Part shown: piece by piece, positions 26,852 through 35,882 of the stretch
Position numbering within the stretch: position 1 is the stretch's first letter
How the letters are laid out: each line of letters opens with the position of its first letter
Assembly: GCA_035295745.1 (NCBI GenBank)
Contig: DATGIL010000023.1
Location: 1-64,000 of the forward strand
Length of the DNA: 64,000 nucleotides
DNA from: JAIQFL01 sp035295745
Lineage (GTDB): Bacteria > Acidobacteriota > Terriglobia > Bryobacterales > Bryobacteraceae
Reading direction: 5' to 3'
The notes under the pieces: generated by a model
What the model was told of the DNA's origin: nothing
Seen by the model: the letters and a program-made list of their open reading frames with translations, nothing else
The model's database searches: none
Made by a program: the position numbers and the translations under genes

Positions 26852-27889
26852 TCACTGTTGCGGATTCTTGCTGCGCCCCGGCACCTCGAGGAGCGGGGGC
26901 GGTGGTTCCTCTTTCGTCGCAAGATCTTTGACCTTCGCAAACTCGACGGCGGCCTCCTGCTCCCGTCCCACGGAGCGGAGAAGGCGTCCCAGGCGGTAGT
27001 GGGCGTCAGGCTTTGAAGGGTCGAGGCGGATAGCTTCCCGCAGGTGCCGCGCGGCTTCGGCCGTCTCATTCCCGGAAGAAAGAACGATGCCGAGATCGAG
27101 CTGCGCCAGCCGGATGGAAGGATCCAGATGCAGGGCGAGCGCCAGGTGTTCCGCCGCTGCCTTCTCGTCACCACCATGCATCTCTGCGTCTCCCAGGTAG
27201 GTAAGGGATTGGCTGTGCTTGGGCTGTTCGGCAAGTTCGGCCCGGAACTCCCGGGAGGCTTCCGGGAAACGTTGTTGCTTCCAATAGAGGTACCCGAGGC
27301 CAAAGTGGGCCTCCGGTTCGGGCGTTTTGGCCTTCACCGCCGCTTCGAATTCCGCAGTGGCTTCCGCCGTCCGGTTCGCTGCGTCGAGCACCTCGCCCAG
27401 TAGCATGTGGACATGCGCCGAATCTGGATCATGGGTGAGGAGAACTTGAAATTCGTCAATCGCGCTTGGATACTGTTTGGACCACAGGTAGCTCTGTGCC
27501 AGCTTAAAACGGAGTTCCAGATTGCCAGGCTGTTGCGCGGCCGCCAGTTTCAACTGTGCGGCGGCAGCATCGAACCGGCGGCTGCCGAAGTAGCTCATGC
27601 CGAGTAAAACCCGCGGCTGAAAACCCGTGGGATCGGCTTTCGCGGCCTCCTCGAACGCCTCAGCGGCTTTCGGGAATTGATCGAGCTTGAAATAGGCCAA
27701 ACCCAGATTCAGGAAGATCCCAGGCAGGCGGGGATCGAGCGCGATCGCGGCACGGTAATGAGGAATCGCGAGTTGATACTTGCCGTCGCGCGCCAGCGCC
27801 AGCGCGGTATCGGCTTCTTGTGCGGCTTTGGTGTCTGCGGCGGAGGCGAGATGCGCAACTGCCGCCAGCAAGATCAGGACGCGCTTCAT
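26852..27889 (-). CDS. Exported tetratricopeptide-repeat protein
   Basis: The 345-residue product starts at ATG 27889 with a signal peptide (MKRVLILLAAVAHLASAA); an in-frame extension to 27940 would hide it. About nine TPR motifs follow in register from residue 25 to 330, for example GKYQLAIPHYRAAIALDP, GIFLNLGLAYFKLDQFPKAA, AHFGLGYLYWKQQRFPEA and AHYRLGRLLRSVGREQEA. A short proline-rich tail ends the protein. A TPR solenoid suggests a periplasmic protein-binding role. It is a single-gene unit, convergent with the TonB receptor gene and with no functional partner visible. Confidence 0.85.
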   Translation of the reverse strand: MKRVLILLAAVAHLASAADTKAAQEADTALALARDGKYQLAIPHYRAAIALDPRLPGIFLNLGLAYFKLDQFPKAAEAFEEAAKADPTGFQPRVLLGMSYFGSRRFDAAAAQLKLAAAQQPGNLELRFKLAQSYLWSKQYPSAIDEFQVLLTHDPDSAHVHMLLGEVLDAANRTAEATAEFEAAVKAKTPEPEAHFGLGYLYWKQQRFPEASREFRAELAEQPKHSQSLTYLGDAEMHGGDEKAAAEHLALALHLDPSIRLAQLDLGIVLSSGNETAEAARHLREAIRLDPSKPDAHYRLGRLLRSVGREQEAAVEFAKVKDLATKEEPPPPLLEVPGRSKNPQQ

Positions 27890-28377
27890 AAATTGCGGAT
27901 TACCGGACCTTCGCTTCCATAGTAGCTCCTGCCGCCACACGGTTCATGTCCAACGGTGAGATTGAGTGCCTCCGTCGACAAGAGCGCCCCTGCAGCCAGG
28001 TGTCACTCGCACGCCGCCAATCAGCAACTCGCCGAAGACTCACCGAATCCACCTGCTGGCGTTGCCATCGACGATTGCTGGGGTATGACGATCCTCGCCG
28101 CAACTCTTCTCTAGTGCAGGCGGAATTCTATGTGCAGGCCGAATCCCCCGCGCCAGCCTCCACAAGTCCCGCGTCTTAAGTGGTGGAGCAGGCGATTTCG
28201 CTTGTCCAGCGCGCTTGCGGGCGGTTCTTTCACGTCGCCGATGCGACGAAGCTCATCACATGATCGCGGGCTAAAGTCGCGCGTACGGAAACGAACAACG
28301 CGAAAATGGCACCGATGGGAAGACACTTCGATCTGTGCTCAAATACCAACTGAGTTCCACGGAAACGAGGGCATAGA
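27890..28377. other. Intergenic stretch, no supported gene
   Basis: The 488 bases separate the divergent TPR and glycosidase genes. Short frames on both strands (for example 27946-28179) show arginine/serine-rich translations without family resemblance. Promoters for both neighbours should lie here but were not resolved. Confidence 0.4.
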
Positions 28378-29652
28378 ATGCAAACGATCTGGACAGTCGG
28401 CGCCGGAGGAGTGTTGATGCTGAATGGCAGCACCGCCCCATTGATCAAGGGGGTTGTTTATTCGCCTACACCTATCGGAGGGAACTACGAATTCGAGCCT
28501 CACGGCGACTTCTACATCGGCGGAGAGGGAGAGGCTTCATACTTTCAGTGGGCTCCCTGGTGGCAGCCCGACATCGACGACATGGCGCGCGCCGGTGTCA
28601 ACAGCATCCGCACGTACTCGTGGTTCATGTGGATGCCCACCCCGGCAAACATGACCGCCGCAAAGACTGGCAACTTGCCGGAAATCGAACGCGACCATAC
28701 CAAGTTTCTCGACTACTGCCAGAGCAAAGGTATTTCCGTGCTGATCGGCGTGGGATGGAATCCGGTTGACTTTCCCCTGAAAGCCGTCAACCGGAATAAC
28801 GGCTTCCAGGAGTTTTACATCGAGAACTGCCGTGCACTGGCGAAGCAATATGGCAACCACCCGGCGGTGATGGGGTTGGTGCTCGGCAATGAGGTGGATA
28901 ACGCCGCTACGTTTGCGGATGACCAGTACAGTCATTACCTCGCCATTATGAATGGCTGCGCAGATGCGGCGGCTGGAGCCGGCTTCGCGGGCAAAAAAAT
29001 AATCCTGCCGGCTCTGCACGACAACCCGTTCGCCTATGGCAATGAAGACAGTGACGGCACTCCCGTATTGCGGAAGCACCTCCAAAAGGACCTGTCGAAG
29101 AGCTTTACGGCGACTGGCATCAATACCTATCGCGGTCCGACGCCCAGTCTGGCGCAGCAGTACAAGGAGTTCCTGATCGACGGGCAGAAGATTGAGCGGC
29201 CTCTGCTCATTACCGAATGGGGCAGCCCGTATTCCATGAGGATCGGCGGTCAGGGGGCTGAGATTTCCGGAGAGACGGTGCAGACGCACGCGAACTGGGT
29301 GCGCGATTGCTGGAAGTACTTCAGCGACTCTGCCAGCTTTCCTTTCCTCGCCGGAGGCTACTACTTCGAGTGGACTGACGAGTGGTGGAAGGCTCCCGAA
29401 ATCTCGCATGGTAATCAGCGTGGCCATCACAACTTCAATCCCGACTCCTCGCGCAACGATGCTTTCCCCGGCCGCTACAACGACGAGGCGTGGTATGGCG
29501 TCATGGGCGTGGCTGTCTCCAATGGGCGCGATCCCATGGTCTACTGGGACCAAGGCGCGAATGGCCCCGTGGCGCCCGATAAGCGGGTCCCGCGAAACAC
29601 CTACAAGGTGCTGCAGGAAATCTTCAAAGTTAGCAGCGTACACGCCGCTTGA
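28378..29652 (+). CDS. Clan GH-A TIM-barrel glycoside hydrolase / transglycosylase (GH72- or GH2-like)
   Basis: The 424-residue product shows the clan GH-A pattern: GVNSIRTYSWFMWMP near strand 2, MGLVLGNEVDNA with likely acid/base Glu172, INTYRG, and LLITEWGSPY with likely nucleophile Glu280, then GGYYFEWTDEWWK. The opening (LIKGVVYSPTP) and the NE and TEWG spacing resemble beta-1,3-glucanosyltransferases of GH72 and related glycosidases. Substrate is probably a beta-glucan, but this is a fold-level inference. There is no signal peptide, which is unusual for a polysaccharide enzyme. ATG 28378 has only a distant GAGGG; no better start is seen. Neighbours do not indicate a sugar locus. Confidence 0.75.
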   Translation: MQTIWTVGAGGVLMLNGSTAPLIKGVVYSPTPIGGNYEFEPHGDFYIGGEGEASYFQWAPWWQPDIDDMARAGVNSIRTYSWFMWMPTPANMTAAKTGNLPEIERDHTKFLDYCQSKGISVLIGVGWNPVDFPLKAVNRNNGFQEFYIENCRALAKQYGNHPAVMGLVLGNEVDNAATFADDQYSHYLAIMNGCADAAAGAGFAGKKIILPALHDNPFAYGNEDSDGTPVLRKHLQKDLSKSFTATGINTYRGPTPSLAQQYKEFLIDGQKIERPLLITEWGSPYSMRIGGQGAEISGETVQTHANWVRDCWKYFSDSASFPFLAGGYYFEWTDEWWKAPEISHGNQRGHHNFNPDSSRNDAFPGRYNDEAWYGVMGVAVSNGRDPMVYWDQGANGPVAPDKRVPRNTYKVLQEIFKVSSVHAA

Positions 29653-29668
29653 CGCCCCACGAAGAGGT

Positions 29669-30553
29669 CTAGAACCGCACCTGGCATTGCGGCAGCGCGG
29701 CCCGCACACGCTCCACTGCCTGTGCCGACATCCCGCTATCTTTGAGGTCCACCAGGCGCAACTGTTTGAACTTCGCCAGGGCGCTTGCGGCATCGTCATG
29801 CAATTGTTTGCAGCCCTGCAGGTTCAGCCGCTCCAGCTTGGCCAGAGGCTTCAATTCCTCCAGCCCCCGGCTGTTCACCGCGGTCCCCGCCAGCGACAAC
29901 TCGCGCAACTCTGAAACAGTGCCCACCGCGCGCAGACCTGCGGGCGTGAGCGCGAGCGACCAAAGTCCCGAATCCGTGCGCTGGGTGCCGCCGAGATCGA
30001 GATACTCGATCTGCGGCATTGTGCGGAGAAACTGCAATGCGGTATCGGTGAGCTTATTGCCTCCCATCGCCAGCCAGCGCAGATTGGTCAGCGACGACAG
30101 ATGGTCCAGTCCGGTGTCGGTGATCTGTGCCCACCCGATATCCAGCCACTCGAGCGTGGGGACGGCGGCCACGAACTCCAGGGTGGAGTCGGTGATCTTA
30201 GTGCCCCGTAGATTCAGGCGTTTCAGATGCGGCCAATTCCTGACGACGGCCGCACCTTCGTCCGTGATCTGCTCGGCGAAGTATACGTTGAGATCCTCAA
30301 TCGCGGGCGCCGACTTTAGCGCGCGCAGGCCGCGGTCCGAGATGCGCGTCAAAGTCAGGTCGAGGCGGTGCAGTTCGGGCAGGCGGGCCAGCAGCGGCAT
30401 GTCGGAATCGGTCACCCAGCTCGACCGCAGATCCACCGCGACCACGTTTCCGGCGCCGTCCAGCGTCACCGACCCACCCGCCCTTTCGATCCATGCGGAA
30501 TCGGCCGCGAGGGCGCACGGGACCAATATGAGAATGGCCCACGAGCGTCTCAT
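29669..30553 (-). CDS. Exported leucine-rich-repeat protein (RI-like), small
   Basis: The 294-residue product starts at ATG 30553 with a signal peptide (RRSWAILILVPCALAADS). Leucine-rich repeats of the ribonuclease-inhibitor-like type follow, about 24 residues each, for example LHRLDLTLTRISDRGLRAL, LKRLNLRGTKITDSTLEFV, LEWLDIGWAQITDTGLDHL and LEYLDLGGTQ-like variants. The ATG overlaps the stop of the larger upstream LRR gene (ATGA), so they are co-translated. The repeats form a curved protein-binding surface; the partner is unknown. Confidence 0.82.
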   Translation of the reverse strand: MRRSWAILILVPCALAADSAWIERAGGSVTLDGAGNVVAVDLRSSWVTDSDMPLLARLPELHRLDLTLTRISDRGLRALKSAPAIEDLNVYFAEQITDEGAAVVRNWPHLKRLNLRGTKITDSTLEFVAAVPTLEWLDIGWAQITDTGLDHLSSLTNLRWLAMGGNKLTDTALQFLRTMPQIEYLDLGGTQRTDSGLWSLALTPAGLRAVGTVSELRELSLAGTAVNSRGLEELKPLAKLERLNLQGCKQLHDDAASALAKFKQLRLVDLKDSGMSAQAVERVRAALPQCQVRF

Positions 30554-32535
30554 GTCTTCCTGCGCAGGGGCCGGGCGGAGTCGCGGTCCCAAGTCACATG
30601 GCACTTCGGCAGCGCTTCTTTGAGCCGGGCCACGCCACTCTCCGTGAACAACGTATGATACAGATTGACCTCGCGCAGATTGGTCATCGAAGCCAGCACA
30701 TCAATCGATTCGTCACCCACGTCGGCCGAATCCAGGTGCAATTCGCGCAACTGCGCCAGGCCGCGAAGAAGTGCGAAGCTCTTGGCGTCCACGGGCGTGT
30801 AGTCGATGTTCAGCTCTTCCAAGTTGCGGAGAGTCGCGACCACGGCGAGCCCGGCAGCCGCGGTCCTGGTATTTCCGAGGTCGAGACGGCGCAGGCCGGT
30901 CAGCCCTTTCAGGGCGTCCAGCCCCTTATCGGTAAAGCGTGCGTGGTTGAGGAGCAGTTCACGAAGCTGAACCATCGAGCCGAGCTGGCGAAGTCCCGTA
31001 TCCCCGATATCGGTGCTGTCCAGATCGAGCGATTCGAGCGATGTGAGCTTGGCCAGGTCGGCAATCGCAGAGTTGGTGATGTCGGAGCCGCTGAGCGAGA
31101 GCCGTTTCAGCGCCGTGAGGGCGGCGATTTTTTTCACGCCGTCGTCCGTAATCGGGCATGCGGCCAGATCGAGTTGCCCCAGCGCCTGCAAGCCGGCGAG
31201 ATGTGCGAGTCCCGGTCCTTCGATCGCCGCACCCGCCAGCTTCAATACGCGCAACACTCGCAAGTCCGACAGGTGTTCCAGACCGGCGTCGGAAACCGTA
31301 GTGTAGGCGAGATTCAGTTCCTTCAGATTTTTCAGGCGGCCCACCGTCTCGAGGCCCACGTCGCTCACTTCGGTGGCTTCGAGATTGAGCTTCTCCAACG
31401 CTGCGGCAGCCGCCAAGGGCGCCATCTGTGGGTCGCCGATGTGCGCCCCGTTGAACGAGACTTCCCGTAGATGCCCCTGCACCAGAACCGCTTTTCCACC
31501 CAGCGAAGTGATCCATTCGCCCAACGCCTTCTCGCCGCCGGATTTAGGACGCGCGGCCTTAGTCCGGTCCGGCGCGGAAGCCACACCCGCGAACTCAATC
31601 TCGCAGGAAGGCACGGCGGCGCGCAGGGCCTCCACGCCGGCGGAGGTCACACGGCTGTAGCGGAGGTCCACCGTGGTGAGTTCGTGCAGCGCGGCCAGCT
31701 TCGCCAGTCCGGAGTTGGTGATGTGGCTTCGATACAGGTTCAATTCGCGTAAATGAGGCATTCCTGCCAGAACCGGCACGCTCTCATCGGTGATGGGCGC
31801 GCCCAGCAGAATCAGCTTGCGGAGCTGCTTCAGATTCTCCAGGTAGGCGATGCCCCGGTCAGTCACCTTGACGCCGTAGAGGTCGAGTTCTTCGAGCTTG
31901 GCGAGTTCGCGGATCTGCTTCAGTCCTTCGTCGGTGACGGCGGTATCGCGCAGGTACAGCCGTCGCAGATTCTTCATCCGGACCAGGCTGGCCATCGCCG
32001 GGTCGCCGAACATCGAATAGCTCATATCCAGCGATTCCAGATTCACGAACGGGGCAAGCCCCTGGCCCGCGATGCGGCACTGTTCGCATCGCAACTCCTT
32101 GAGGCCGGTCAATCCGCTGAAGTTGGCGAATCCGGCGTCGGTGACGTTGAAGTACGGGAGAAAATGCAGGGAGAACTGCAGGCGCTCCAGATGCGTCATG
32201 TCCGCGATCACCTTCAACTCGGCATTGCCGTCCAGCTTGCTGCCCGCACCCGGAGTGAAGGCCGACCCCGGCAGATACAGCTCGCGCACTTCGGCCAGGC
32301 CCGCCAGGTGTTTCAGTTCTCCCGGTTCCAGCACGGTCCCCGTCAAATCCACACCGATGATATGGAGCTCGCCCGGCGGCAGATCGGTGAGGCGTGCGAT
32401 CGGCTGCCGTGAGCCATTCACCATCACGCGTCCGCCTTTACGAATTACCCATTCGCCGGCATCGCGACCGGCGGCAAAAGCCGCGGTCGAGAATAGCAGC
32501 GCCAGGAGGATTCGATATATAGCTGCCCCGGACAC
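30550..32535 (-). CDS. Exported leucine-rich-repeat protein, large
   Basis: About 660 residues of RI-like repeats in two blocks, each starting with a short EWI-GG-V module (EWVIRKGGRVMVNGSRQ near the N-terminus, EWITSLGGKAVLVQGH near residue 345). The duplicate layout shows that two smaller LRR genes fused. Typical repeats are LRRLYLRDTAVTDEGLKQI and LKELNLAYTTVSDAGLEHL. A signal peptide (YRILLALLFSTAAFAAG) is clear but the start is not: GTG 32535 gives a compact signal, while an in-frame TTG at 32604 adds 23 residues. Its stop overlaps the following LRR gene. Divergent from the hybrid kinase gene. Confidence 0.8.
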   Translation of the reverse strand: MSGAAIYRILLALLFSTAAFAAGRDAGEWVIRKGGRVMVNGSRQPIARLTDLPPGELHIIGVDLTGTVLEPGELKHLAGLAEVRELYLPGSAFTPGAGSKLDGNAELKVIADMTHLERLQFSLHFLPYFNVTDAGFANFSGLTGLKELRCEQCRIAGQGLAPFVNLESLDMSYSMFGDPAMASLVRMKNLRRLYLRDTAVTDEGLKQIRELAKLEELDLYGVKVTDRGIAYLENLKQLRKLILLGAPITDESVPVLAGMPHLRELNLYRSHITNSGLAKLAALHELTTVDLRYSRVTSAGVEALRAAVPSCEIEFAGVASAPDRTKAARPKSGGEKALGEWITSLGGKAVLVQGHLREVSFNGAHIGDPQMAPLAAAAALEKLNLEATEVSDVGLETVGRLKNLKELNLAYTTVSDAGLEHLSDLRVLRVLKLAGAAIEGPGLAHLAGLQALGQLDLAACPITDDGVKKIAALTALKRLSLSGSDITNSAIADLAKLTSLESLDLDSTDIGDTGLRQLGSMVQLRELLLNHARFTDKGLDALKGLTGLRRLDLGNTRTAAAGLAVVATLRNLEELNIDYTPVDAKSFALLRGLAQLRELHLDSADVGDESIDVLASMTNLREVNLYHTLFTESGVARLKEALPKCHVTWDRDSARPLRRKT

Positions 32536-32669
32536 GTTTCCATAATATATCTCCCCTGACGCCGTGGCCGGCGTGCGCCGATGAACCCCCCTAATCACTT
32601 TCAACCGGGTTTCACCGTTAACCTTCGTATTCTTTACCGCTCTATGCGGGTATCCGTTATCCTTCTAGG

Positions 32670-34742
32670 ATGGCGTTTGCCGTGCCTGGATTGGCGACGC
32701 CCGGAGCAAAAAGATGGGGGACGCTCGCGCTAATCGTGTGTCTCTCCAGCGTGGTCTGGTGGCAGTCTCGCGACCGAACGCACAGCCGGGTGTTCCGCAT
32801 GGGTTATCAATATGCGCCGCCCGCGCAACTGGTGGACGAACACGGCGGCCCCACCGGCGTGGCAGTCGAGGCCATCAAGGAAGCAGCGAAACGGTCGGGC
32901 ATCCGGCTGGAATGGATTCGCGTACAAGATGGTCCCGATGCTGCTTTCGCCGCGAAAAAGGTGGATCTGTGGCCGCTCGTCGGCAAACTTCCGACCCGGC
33001 AGAACACCATCCGCATCACTGACCCCTATCTCAAGTTGACCTATTGGGCCGTGGCTTTGGAAGACACTCCGATTCCGGAACATCTGGCCGGAATGCGTGT
33101 GGCCCGCGCCTCCGGCGTTGTGCCCGCCGTCCTGACCAGCCGTCTCATGCCGAAGGCGCAGTTTGTTCTCTTCACTACGCAGCGGCAAGCTCTGGAGGCG
33201 CTTTGCCGCAGCGAAGTCGACGCGGCAATCGTGGCGGAAGGAATGGGAGATGGCATCCTCATGGTCAAGCCCCCGGCCTGTGAGAATCAACGCGTGCAGT
33301 TGCACAAGATGCCCAATTCCGACGTTTGGTTCGGCGTAGGAGCGGAACCGTCCGACCGCGGCGCGATCCAGGCTGCCGGCATTTTGCGCGACCGCATCGG
33401 CGATATGACCCTCGACGGGCGGTTCGCTTCCTTGGCGCTGAACTGGGGATTAGCCACTTCCGGACAGGCTGCGACCGTTTACGAATACATCGAGTCGAGC
33501 CGAAAAGAGAAGGAGCTTCGCATGGCGCTGGCGGTGCTTCTGATGGTTCTGCTCGCGATGGCATGGCTGGCGACGCTTCTTCGCAAGGCACGGGTGGCGG
33601 CCGAGAGCGCCAATCACGCCAAATCGGTCTTCCTCGCGAACATGAGTCACGAGATCCGCACGCCCATGAACGGGGTGCTGGGAATGGCCGAACTGATGCT
33701 GCGTACGCCGCTTTCCAGCGAGCAGCACGACTATGCCGAGACCATCTGGCAGTCCGGCCATGCGCTGCTGGAACTGATGAACGACATCCTCGATCTCGCC
33801 AAGGTGGAGGCGGGCAAGATGCGGCTCCGGAGCGAGCCTTTCGATCCCGCGGAGGAAATGCGCGAGGTGGTCCGTCTGTTTCGGGCGCGGATCGTCGAGA
33901 AAGCGCTCGGCCTGACGGTGGAAGAACCAACGGGAACGCCAATTCATCTCCTGGGAGATGCCCTGAGGATCCGCCAGATCATGGCGAACATGCTGAGCAA
34001 CGCGGTGAAGTTTACCGAGCGAGGTGGAGTCACCCTCCGGCTCTCGCTTACGCCCATCGATGGGGGGCGGGTTATGCTTCGCTACGAAGCGGCGGACACC
34101 GGAATCGGGATCTCAGACGCAGATCTGGCCGGGTTGTTTCAGCCCTTTACGCAGGTGAACGGAGAGGGCACCACACGCGAGGGATCGGGGCTCGGGCTGG
34201 TGATCTGCGACAAACTGGCTGCGCTGATGGGTGGCAGGATCGAGGTCCAATCGGAGCGCGGACACGGCTCTTCCTTTGTCCTCTCCGTCCCCCTCCCAAC
34301 CGCTGCCGCCGCCCCCGCCTCGAAATTCTCTAAACCAGCAAGTATGGATTTCTCCGGAACTCTGGGAGGCACCCGTGTCCTGGTGGTGGAAGACAATCCG
34401 GTGAACCGCAAGCTGGTGGAGCGCATGCTCGAAAAGTTGGGATGTTCAGTAGTCGTGGCGGAAGAGGGTGCGCAGGCCATCGAGTGCGTGCGGCATCAGG
34501 AGTTTGACCTGGTGCTGATGGACTGGCAGATGCCCGGGATGGATGGCCTGGAGACTACGCGTCGCTTGAAGCAACTCTGGCCGGCGGACCGGCAGGTCCC
34601 GATCGTCGCCTTGACGGCCAGCGCGATGGAAGGAGACCGCGCCGCATGCCTGCGCGCCGGCATGTCGGATTATCTGACCAAGCCAATACGCCTCGCGGAA
34701 TTGCGTAGCGTCGTCGATCGCTGGACGGCGCAAGTGGGCTGA
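32670..34742 (+). CDS. BvgS-like hybrid sensor histidine kinase
   Basis: The 690-residue product has an N-terminal membrane helix (LALIVCLSSVVWW) and a periplasmic family-3 solute-binding domain (about 40-270: FRMGYQYAPPAQLVDEHGG, DLWPLVGKLPTRQ). A second helix (MALAVLLMVLLAMAWLATLL) precedes a HisKA domain with His327 in MSHEIRTPMNG. The ATPase domain carries GDALRIRQIMANMLSNAVKF, DTGIGI and GSGLGLVICDKL. The C-terminal receiver domain has its phospho-acceptor Asp618 in VLMDWQMPGMDG and lysine in LTKPI. No HPt domain or output regulator is adjacent, so phosphate must pass to a remote protein. The ligand is probably a small polar solute. ATG 32670 has only a weak ribosome site. Confidence 0.9.
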   Translation: MAFAVPGLATPGAKRWGTLALIVCLSSVVWWQSRDRTHSRVFRMGYQYAPPAQLVDEHGGPTGVAVEAIKEAAKRSGIRLEWIRVQDGPDAAFAAKKVDLWPLVGKLPTRQNTIRITDPYLKLTYWAVALEDTPIPEHLAGMRVARASGVVPAVLTSRLMPKAQFVLFTTQRQALEALCRSEVDAAIVAEGMGDGILMVKPPACENQRVQLHKMPNSDVWFGVGAEPSDRGAIQAAGILRDRIGDMTLDGRFASLALNWGLATSGQAATVYEYIESSRKEKELRMALAVLLMVLLAMAWLATLLRKARVAAESANHAKSVFLANMSHEIRTPMNGVLGMAELMLRTPLSSEQHDYAETIWQSGHALLELMNDILDLAKVEAGKMRLRSEPFDPAEEMREVVRLFRARIVEKALGLTVEEPTGTPIHLLGDALRIRQIMANMLSNAVKFTERGGVTLRLSLTPIDGGRVMLRYEAADTGIGISDADLAGLFQPFTQVNGEGTTREGSGLGLVICDKLAALMGGRIEVQSERGHGSSFVLSVPLPTAAAAPASKFSKPASMDFSGTLGGTRVLVVEDNPVNRKLVERMLEKLGCSVVVAEEGAQAIECVRHQEFDLVLMDWQMPGMDGLETTRRLKQLWPADRQVPIVALTASAMEGDRAACLRAGMSDYLTKPIRLAELRSVVDRWTAQVG

Positions 34743-34749
34743 AACGCCA

Positions 34750-34869
34750 CATCGCTTGCTCACGCGCGCGGCTCGCAGCGCGAAACGATCAACGCTTGCT
34801 CACGCGCGCGGCTCGCAACGCGAAACGATCATCATCGATCGCTTACGAGCCGCGGCCGTGAGGGAGCGA
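34750..34869. repeat. Tandem copies of the dispersed palindromic repeat
   Basis: The left arm (CGCTTGCTCACGCGCG then CGGCTCGC) occurs twice in direct orientation, each time followed by CGAAACGATC, before one right arm (CTTACGAGCCGCGGCCGTGA, then GGGAGCG). It lies just after the hybrid kinase gene. The direct duplication within one copy suggests slippage or successive insertion. Confidence 0.75.
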
Positions 34870-34961
34870 ACTTGCGTATTCGATGCCGTATTTCCGCAAA
34901 GATGCGCTAAACTCCCGCTCGCAAATCCCCGCTTTCCACTCTGTTTTAGCGTTACAGTATC

Positions 34962-35882
34962 ATGGACTCCATGGCAGTAAACCTTTCCCGGAGAGCCTTG
35001 CTTGCCGGCGCGCCGCTGCTCTTCGCCTCCTCCCCCGCGCGCGCCGCCGGCGAAAAACCCAAGCTCAAGGTCGCGATCTTCTCCAAGCACCTGCAGTTCG
35101 TGGAAGGCGAAGAACTCGCCAAGGCCGCTTCCCAGATCGGCTTCGATGAGATCGATATCACCGTCCGCAAGGGTGGCCACATCGCTCCCGAGCGCGTCCG
35201 GCAGGACCTGCCTCCGCTGGTCGCCATCATTCGCAAGCATTCGCTCGGCGTTCCGATGATCACCACCGACATCGTCGACACCGAAACGCCCTATACGGAC
35301 GAAATCCTCGCCACCATGGAGAGCCTTGGGATCCGCTACTACCGCTGGGGCGGCTACAAATGGGACGAGCATCAGCCCTACGCCGCGCAGATCGAACAGA
35401 TGCGGCCGCGCATGGCAAAGCTGGCCGCACTGAACGCGCGCCGAAACGTCTGCGCCATGTATCACACTCATTCCGGCGCTGGCCTGGTGGGTGCCTCCAT
35501 CTGGGATCTTTACGTTCTGCTCAAAGATCTTGACCCTCGATCCATTGGCGTCAATTACGACATAGGGCACGCGGTAATCGAGGGCGGCTTGGGAGGGTGG
35601 ATCAACAGCTTCCACATCACCGGGCCTCATCTGCACGGCATCGCGGTCAAAGACTTCGTGTGGGCAAAGGACGCCAAGGGTAACTGGCGAGAGAAGTGGG
35701 TGCCCATCGGCGAGGGCATGGTGCCGTTTCCCAAATTCTTCGCGATGGTAGCCGAATCGGGATTCGGCGGCCCCTTGCAAGTGCACTTCGAATATCCGCT
35801 GAAGACTCCTGAGGAGCACTTCGCCGCGATGAAACGCGATCTAGGAACGTTGCGCGGCTATCTGGCGCAGGCCAACCTGTGA
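34962..35882 (+). CDS. Tat-exported sugar phosphate isomerase/epimerase-like TIM-barrel protein
   Basis: The 306-residue product opens with a twin-arginine signal (NLSRRALLAGAPLLFASSPA). The rest is a xylose-isomerase-like/AP-endonuclease-2 TIM barrel: VEGEELAKAASQIGFDEIDI, GGHIAPERVRQDLPPL, MYHTHSGAG, GVNYDIGHAVIEGG and GIAVKDFVW, with histidine, aspartate and glutamate positions suited to metal binding. Such proteins isomerise or epimerise sugars or inositols. Start ATG 34962; ATG 34971 is equally possible. The stop overlaps the GTG of the enolase-superfamily gene (GTGA), so the two are coupled. Confidence 0.85.
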   Translation: MDSMAVNLSRRALLAGAPLLFASSPARAAGEKPKLKVAIFSKHLQFVEGEELAKAASQIGFDEIDITVRKGGHIAPERVRQDLPPLVAIIRKHSLGVPMITTDIVDTETPYTDEILATMESLGIRYYRWGGYKWDEHQPYAAQIEQMRPRMAKLAALNARRNVCAMYHTHSGAGLVGASIWDLYVLLKDLDPRSIGVNYDIGHAVIEGGLGGWINSFHITGPHLHGIAVKDFVWAKDAKGNWREKWVPIGEGMVPFPKFFAMVAESGFGGPLQVHFEYPLKTPEEHFAAMKRDLGTLRGYLAQANL

